This document shows positions 57,822-64,000 of a stretch of DNA of 64,000 bases, in pieces. Source of the DNA: Solen grandis (taxonomy: Eukaryota > Mollusca > Bivalvia > Adapedonta > Solenidae); contig CM037780.1 of NCBI GenBank assembly GCA_021229015.1, positions 66,322,055-66,386,054 on the forward strand, in the 5' to 3' direction. The first letter of the stretch is position 1; each line of letters starts with the position of its first letter. The notes beneath the pieces are model-generated. The model was not told where the DNA came from, ran no database searches, and was given only the letters and a program-made list of their open reading frames with translations. The position numbers and the translations under genes are program-made.

Positions 57822-60000
57822 TAATAAACTGATTTCGTTTATAATAACTTTAAATGATAATCTGTTTGAATAAATATCTTCATTTTTTACCCTTCATTTT
57901 TGTTATATACTTTCTCTTAAAAGACAATGGACAACTAATATAGCTTCATCCATATTTTTAATAGCACAAACTGCCAATTCCTTGGTTTATGGACGCAGAC
58001 GATTAAACTCCGCCCATTATTTTCCCCTCTACGCGCATTATCTGAGCAAATGAGGTGTTGAGCCATGAACTGCTATGGTTATTGTTAATTTCGGGAGTAC
58101 ATTTTCCAATAAAAAAATTCATTTTTTGTAGTTAAATATATTGAAGAATAATTCCACATAAAACAAATTACAGTGATCTCGATTATTCAACAGGTTCATG
58201 TTAAGTATTTAGTCATGAATCTTATAAGAAAATCACGAAAGAATGTGCCATTTGGTCATTTTTATGGCGACATGAAAGAAAGAAAGCATACTGCCTTAAT
58301 ATCACATCGCAAAGTGGCATGGTCGATAAACCAATCCTGATTCCGCCATGCCAACCTATCCTGAAACTTCCCTTATATGCTAAGTATAGTGTGCTAATTA
58401 CATTTTACGACTTCGATATATCACTGCTCGCTATCGAAGCTACAATTTTTCGTTCCCGATGCTGACTCACTTATCAGGATTTATCAAGCTCCGAGATCAA
58501 ATGAAATTTGTCGCGGTTATGATAAGCCAGTAATATCCTTCAGATGAAAATGATCAACGTTTTTTTGTTTTTGTTTTTCCCTTTGTTCTTTTTTTTTATG
58601 TTCTTTGATATATTAAAGAGAAACTTTCCGCTGCTGGCTTTCGATATACATCACCCGCAGTAATTATTAATATATCGAAGAGTCTAACTCTAGAATGACA
58701 GAAATTATATCAATGTACACGTGTTGAATTAATTGATAAAAAAAAAATAGGTACCTGTGTAACAGCGGCAGTCATGTGCATAATCGTATAGATCTATATA
58801 TTTTATTTGACGAACGTTTAAGAAACATAATGATTAAATTTGTTTAAAGAAATTGATTAATATATAATTAAAGTTTTACAGAAGTTTTACAGAACATATT
58901 AAAACTTGATTTGACTTAAGCACAAAGCTCATCGCCACAAGGACAGCAAAATACACAGCATGCAACATGAACATTGTATTTACTAGTATATTAGAGTGCC
59001 ATTATAACCAGCTGATTTTAATATACAAATGTAGAACTTATCAAAACTCCATTTATTAATTTAGTTGGCCAACTGAAAAATTAACTGTATTGTCTCTAAG
59101 TTGAAATCCTAATTTACAATTAATTGCTAATTTTGTTTATAATCCTTTGTTTTCGGTGTAGAAGTTCCAATTATTTGAACACATTTGGTTTATTTGAATA
59201 ATAATCTGGTTGGTATACTTTATTCGTTAACATGTTTAAATGGACAAATGAGTTTGAAATGAAATTCAATATACCAGTTAGGTACCATATTCTTATTAAA
59301 TTTTGCATAATTTATCCAATAAATACCTATACAAATTACATTTTTTTTCTATCTAAACCTGATCTGAGTGATACAGATACATGTGTAAAAGTTTTCAGGG
59401 ATTTTCATGGTTTTCAGATCGGTAAATGACTTCTTATTCTATATAAAACTACATGTATATAAACATGCTAAAGATTTTCATGTTGCTTTTTTGAAAACCC
59501 ACAACCCCCAGTTTCAAGGCACTTGAAAGTAATGTTTGCTTGTGACTACCTTAAAAAAATCAATTTTCCTCCACAGATACCCTTCAGAATGCATCTCCAT
59601 TATGTTAGAAACATTATTTTTTCGGGGAAGCACGCCCCCGGACCCCCCTTGTACTGACATCACAATCAGGTTGTGTGCACCTCCCCCCTCCCCCTGCTGT
59701 GAAACCAGCAGTCAGAATTTAATTTCATTTGGCACAAATAGTCACTTCATACCTGTCTACCATAATTGGTAAAGTAAAGTTGATACCTTGAAAAATGAGG
59801 CCCCTGTAGGTTGCCTAGTTTCCTTATACACTCTTTACAGAAAGATTCAAAGTTATTTAAGGAAATCAATGGTAAGAATTATATTTCTTTTGGCACAAAT
59901 TGACATCTCACGGCTGTCTATACCATTATTCCAAAAATAATATTGATCCCCTGAAAAATAAGGTATCAACTTATTAATTCTTTGTTTCTGAAATTTGAAT
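57822..60000. other. Gene-free intergenic DNA
   Basis: A possible old inverted-repeat element (CTTCGATATATCA near 58410, TAATATATCGAAGAG near 58670). Decayed type A HINE core sequence at 59700-60000. No gene supported. Confidence 0.4.
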
Positions 60001-60051
60001 CTGGTTCCTAATATACTCTACATAGAAATCTGGAAGCATCACATACTCTTC

Positions 60052-60061
60052 GCGCATGCGC
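60052..60061. promoter_or_regulatory. NRF-1 (alpha-Pal) palindrome
   Basis: GCGCATGCGC is the perfect core of the NRF-1 site, in a window where CpG is scarce. Confidence 0.5.
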
Positions 60062-60611
60062 TCAATTCTCAGGATGAACTTACGAATTCGCCACCCGGAA
60101 CTGCTGGTGAATACGTGATGTGGAACGTTTTACGTCGCAGAAATCACCTCCCCTTACAGTTGTTAAAGTAGCGTAGCGTTACGTTACCGGCAAGCACCCA
60201 ATCACCGGCTTCGGGAATACTTTGTATTCAACCAATTTACCTGAATTACGGGTTTTCGAAAGTAGCGCTTCCCCGAGCAATATGACCTACACTTGCCGTG
60301 TTCATAAACCAACATTAACGAGGGAAAGTAGAAAAAAAAAGTTAAGTAATGTGGTTAATCTTTACTGGTGAAACAACATATTATGGCAAAATTAATGTAG
60401 GCCTATACCAAACACGTATCACGTGCAGTGTAACAATTTCTTAGTATTTCAAAATTTAGAAATGCTTTGGAACTTTTAAAATGCTTGTTTAAAACGTGTG
60501 ATCAAACTTAAAATATAGTCATAAAGTAGATCAGTACATTAAGTACTTTGATATGATGGGGAAAAAAAACCAAGTTGTTCCGGACAACCCGGATGTTAGC
60601 CGGCATTCTAT

Positions 60612-60622
60612 CGTGGACCAAT
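60612..60622 (-). promoter_or_regulatory. ERSE-II-type ER stress element
   Basis: CGTGGACCAAT on + is ATTGG-T-CCACG on -, an exact match to ERSE-II (ATTGG-N-CCACG), bound by NF-Y with ATF6 or XBP1 in other animals. It lies about 86 bases before the start codon of an ER chaperone gene. A second CCACGT core lies at 60650-60655. Confidence 0.6.
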
Positions 60623-60707
60623 CAAATCACGACAACACACTTGCACCGGCCACGTTAGGAAGAAGAACGGAAAGGAACATTATAGGTAGAAGATTTCTGC
60701 GGAAAAC

Positions 60708-60841
60708 ATGATTGTACCGTTTGCAGTTCTCTGTCTTTTTTCGCTGGCATCAGCCAGTGATGTTTTAGATCTAAAAGACAGCGATTTTGCCAGCAAAGTA
60801 GGCGATAAGAGCATCATCCTGGTCGAATTTTTCGCACCATG
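60708..60841 (+). CDS. PDIA3/ERp57-like protein disulfide isomerase, exon 1
   Basis: ATG at 60708 opens a signal peptide, MIVPFAVLCLFSLASA, with likely cleavage before SDVLDL. The start of thioredoxin domain a follows (DSDFASKVG, ILVEFFAP) up to the split Trp codon. The donor GTAAGA follows 60841. The exon holds 44 codons plus two bases. The protein would act in the ER lumen on glycoprotein disulfides. Confidence 0.88.
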
Positions 60842-61976
60842 GTAAGATTTTTCACTGTCACTTACATTTATATCATAAAATTGTACCGTTTATCTGAACG
60901 TTTCTAGACAATTCGCTTATTGACAGTTTTCAAGAGTATCCTATTTATCAATAATGAAAGCTTATAATTGGATATCGGTATCTTTTAATTCACATATTTC
61001 TTCATTCGGACTTCTACACAACAGAATTAGAATATCTCGCTAAGCCTTATAAATGCAAGTTGCAAAACTAAGCTGTGAAGATCCGTGCAATGATTTATGT
61101 ATATTAAGTCTTTTTTTCGACAGTATGTAGAGCGTATTTTTTCTTTTTGATATATATGAAAGAGCGACTTCCCAAGTTTGACCATCAAAGTTAATAACTT
61201 TTATGTTAATCATTGGAAACGGTCCTTTTAATGAGATCATTTTTCATTAACTTCCTTTAATTCTTATTTAGAGTTAAGACCTGATTTTCATAAAAAAAGT
61301 CTTTAAGGCCATATAGAGAAAAATAGAGATCTAAAAGTGTTTTTTATATACATATATTAAAATTTTAATTTCCTTAATGGGTAAACATAAAATCTGCACA
61401 TAATATAAATGGTCTACCTTTTGTAGTCTGCCATCGTATGACATATTTTGTTCCTTCATTTTCATGTGCATGTGAATTCAGCAGGTGTCTAGTTTTCCAT
61501 AGTTTGAGGCCAAAAAAAAATTGTTATGCAGTAGAGCTTCCTTGCCTGAAATATTTGATATATTTTAATTGTGACATTTAATGAAAAAGACATTTTCACA
61601 ACAAAAATACCTTTGCATTCACCAATTAAATACTCCCATACACAATTTCTATTTTTAGACAAGCAACATCATAAGATTATATGGTCATGTGTTGCAGTTA
61701 GATCATGTGTTTTATGTTATATATGCTGTAAATGCATGTACTGAATTAGGAGAAAAAATTCCATATGTCAATTACATAATTGTAAAGCAAGTCAAATGCA
61801 TGTTTTGAATTAGAATCAGTTGAATTTCCTCATGTGTGCATTACCAAACACATTCAATACAGAGTGCCTGACACACCACTCATGTAAATACTTTTTAGAG
61901 AGATATTTTTGTTAGAGATTATACTTTCATATTTTCTTTTCACATGTCATAAAGTTCATTACTTCTCATCTTACAG
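60842..61976 (+). other. Intron 1 of the PDIA3-like gene
   Basis: GTAAGA to CTTACAG, AT-rich. No repeats of the families listed here and no other feature seen. Confidence 0.8.
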
Positions 61977-62064
61977 GTGTGGACACTGCAAAAGATTAGC
62001 TCCAGAATATGAGAAGGCAGCAACAATACTTAAATCCAATGATCCACCAGTGCCATTGGCAAAG
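61977..62064 (+). CDS. PDIA3/ERp57-like, exon 2 with CGHC active site
   Basis: The base completing Trp45 is followed by [20 protein letters not shown] and NDPPVPLAK, ending in phase 0 before GTAACC. Cys46 and Cys49 form the redox pair of thioredoxin domain a. RLAPEYE and VPLAK followed by VDCT are characteristic of PDIA3 rather than PDIA1, which reads VDAT. Confidence 0.92.
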
Positions 62065-63598
62065 GTAACCATTACTGATAATTATTCCTTATATCAAATG
62101 TTAGGTACAATTATTATCCCGCACCAAAGTCGGGGGATATTGTAATAGTCTCCGTCTGTCCTTCCGTCCCACATTTTTGTCTGGAGCATAACTCGAAAAG
62201 TATTTAAGGTATCAACTTGATCCTCCATAGGTGGATAGATCTCATTGAGGAGGAGTGCAGTGCACAAGAATGATAACGCTACCTTTCCTAATTTTTGAGT
62301 TATTGCCCTTTGTTATTTTTCAGACTTAATTTTTGTCCAGGCAAATATTCCAGTAGTCAGTTATTTTGAAAAGACTGACACTGCTTTTCTTGCGGTATTT
62401 GGGTATCTACCTCATTTTCTTGATATCCCTGGTCTTATCTTGTTGGGGGGTGGTCTACACCTTCCATTTCATTTTTTTTAAAGGATTAAGCCCTGAAACA
62501 GCTTAGAATTGTTTGTGACTTTCGTTTTGAATCAGATGCCATTTCGACTGCATATAGCGCATTGATAAACCACTTGCAATTTGACAGTAGTATACACTCA
62601 GCCAATGAAATGGCTTGATACGTGAAGCTGGCAAAGCAGTATCGAATAAATTTCTTTTAAGTGTAGAACTACTTCTATTGCTACTAGAGAACTTGCTTCT
62701 TCTTTGAAACCTGCGTTCCACAAGGGGTGGGGGTGGGCAATGTAAAATTTACCCATTCCTCACTTTCTTTTTATGTGCCCGGTGACCCCATCTGTAAATT
62801 TTCCTTGCAACATATGAAATTTTAATGTGCCAAAGCCGCAAGGCCGCATCCTTGGCATAACACTGCCATAAGTCAATCTTCTTTTTTTTTTAAGAATAAT
62901 GGAAAAAAAATTTTTTGAAGACTTCTTCCCTACCAATCTCCAACGAAGAATTGCATGAAAAAAAAAAGCTTGATCCCATCCCCTTGTGTTAATTTAATTA
63001 TGCATTTAAGATTTAATTAGATTGGCATTTCTTGTGAAAGTGAACAGAGAATGTTTATTCATGATTTTATACCATTTTCTCAAATGACATAAAAAATTAA
63101 GATTTTTGTATGTGTTTGTGTACAAACTTGATTGCTTTATTTTTTTGTCCTATAACTGTAAAATCTTCTGGTTCACACAGGTCTTGAAAAAACCCTTGAA
63201 AATCACGTTTTGTCTTATAAACCTTTGCAAAAAAAAGTTTGAAATTACAATATTGATCATAAAAAAGTGTTTATCAAGTTGTAACGTTTACAGATTAAGG
63301 TTATCCCTTTCATGCCTTAAAATGTAAGGCTTAAGTTTCAGTTAATGCAAGTCCTTAATTTTGAATTTCAAGGCCTTAAAAAAACCCTTGAAAAATGATT
63401 AAATTTTGCTTCAGAAAATTTGTATGAGCAATGGATCTGCAATTTGCATGACTCTCTTACTAGATTGACAATAATTATTAAACATGCCCAAAAAGCATTT
63501 TTAACTATCATCGGCTTCAGTTTAAAAAAGATCTTCAGTGCTTGATTTCATCATAGGCTTTCAAAAGTCTTATTACTTAAGAAATCCTCTTATGCCAG
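62065..63598 (+). other. Intron 2 of the PDIA3-like gene
   Basis: GTAACC to TATGCCAG. It contains at 62108-62400 a dispersed element opening ATTATTATCCCGCACC...GTCGGGGGATATTGTAAT with a GTCTGTCCTTCCGTCCC leader, similar in plan to the TATACCC family. The rest is AT-rich with no supported feature. Confidence 0.75.
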
Positions 63599-63716
63599 GT
63601 TGATTGTACACTGTCTAAACATCTGTGTAAGAGGTTTGGGCTCGAGTTGTATCCGACATTAGCCATCTTCAGACATGGTGAATGGGCAGAAAGTTATGAA
63701 GATGAAAAATCAGCTG
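63599..63716 (+). CDS. PDIA3/ERp57-like, exon 3
   Basis: VDCTLSKHLCKRFGLELYPT, LAIFRHGEWAESYEDEKSA and one base of a split Gly codon; the donor GTACCA follows at 63717. It contains the cis-proline segment (YPT) of thioredoxin domain a. The first 113 codons of a protein of usually about 500 residues are in the window; the rest lies to the right. Confidence 0.88.
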
Positions 63717-64000
63717 GTACCATATAGTGTTGTAATTGCATACCAATAACAATTGTTGGCGAATCCTGGAAGCCCTGCTGTTATTAGTGAACAGTTAAAT
63801 AATGAGAAAAATGTCCTCAGTTCAAGTTATTTGTTAAGACCAGGTGAAGTAGCAATTTCATCAGTTTTAACAATTGGCAGTTTTATTTATTCTACCCTTT
63901 GATGCAAATCTGGTTTAGTTTATATTCAATATTTTATTTTAAGAACCATCCTGGGTTCAGACAGCAGTCGCCAGCAGTTAAAACTCGTTTCTCATAATTA
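63717..64000 (+). other. Start of intron 3 of the PDIA3-like gene
   Basis: AT-rich. No exon continuing domain a is recognised before the window ends. Confidence 0.7.

Larger units (their letters stand above)
60001..60707 (+). promoter_or_regulatory. Promoter region of the PDIA3-like gene
   Basis: It is richer in CpG than the flanks and free of dispersed repeats after 60050. It contains an NRF-1 palindrome (60052-60061), several CCAAT words and an ERSE-II-type element (60612-60622). No TATA box at the expected place, so a TATA-less promoter is likely. The transcription start is not determinable. Confidence 0.5.

Noticed and set aside
58408..58690. Inverted-repeat element with CTTCGATATATCA ends
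   Set aside because: Only about 15 bases match and no target duplication is seen; may be chance in AT-rich DNA.
63940..64000. Possible exon 4 of the PDIA3-like gene after TTTTATTTTAAG
   Set aside because: Joined to exon 3 it reaches a stop after a few codons and does not resemble domain a.

Overview
The window is invertebrate nuclear DNA, AT-rich and dominated by introns and transposable-element remains, with two 100-base scaffold gaps. The dispersed repeats (elements opening TTTTTAGCTCACCTGAG and closing with a hairpin plus CTCTTGTT, tRNA-derived SINEs, TTAA-flanked MITEs) together with the two recognisable genes point to a mollusc, most likely a bivalve. That assignment is inference from recollection of such genomes.

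Genes, all on the + strand. (1) 825-961 is the last coding exon of a gene that enters from the left; its product is not recognised. (2) A MYORG-like GH31 glycosidase is assembled here from three exons (24866-25029, 35464-35665, 43037-45046) whose splice phases fit. It predicts a 791-residue type II membrane protein with a 134-residue cytoplasmic tail, one membrane span and a lumenal GH31 domain. (3) A PDIA3/ERp57-like protein disulfide isomerase starts at 60708 and runs off the right end (exons 60708-60841, 61977-62064, 63599-63716). An ERSE-II-type element lies about 90 bases before its start and a perfect NRF-1 palindrome about 650 bases before.

Layout: 1-4430 end of gene 1 and its downstream DNA; 4431-6340 SINEs, a gap and a MITE fragment; 6340-11136 a three-level transposon nest; 11137-18380 SINE and MITE remains; 18381-22474 a second nest; 24866-45046 the MYORG-like gene with introns full of repeats; 45047-60000 repeats, a MITE-derived satellite and a cluster of SINEs with clear target-site duplications; 60000-64000 promoter and first exons of the PDIA3-like gene.

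The main discovery candidate is a set of at least four repeat families that differ in sequence but share one terminal plan. The 5' end is TTTTTAG plus an inverted-repeat arm; the 3' end is the matching arm, then a hairpin, then CTTGTT. The cores are exchangeable minisatellites. This fits non-autonomous Helentron-type rolling-circle elements (HINEs). Every copy seen lies in the + orientation, and one pair is joined head to tail. A second candidate is a 3254-bp inverted-repeat element with TTAG target duplications. It carries six exact copies of an 18-mer (ACCGTTATGGTTGGGACA) and a lysine-rich reading frame broken by a HINE.
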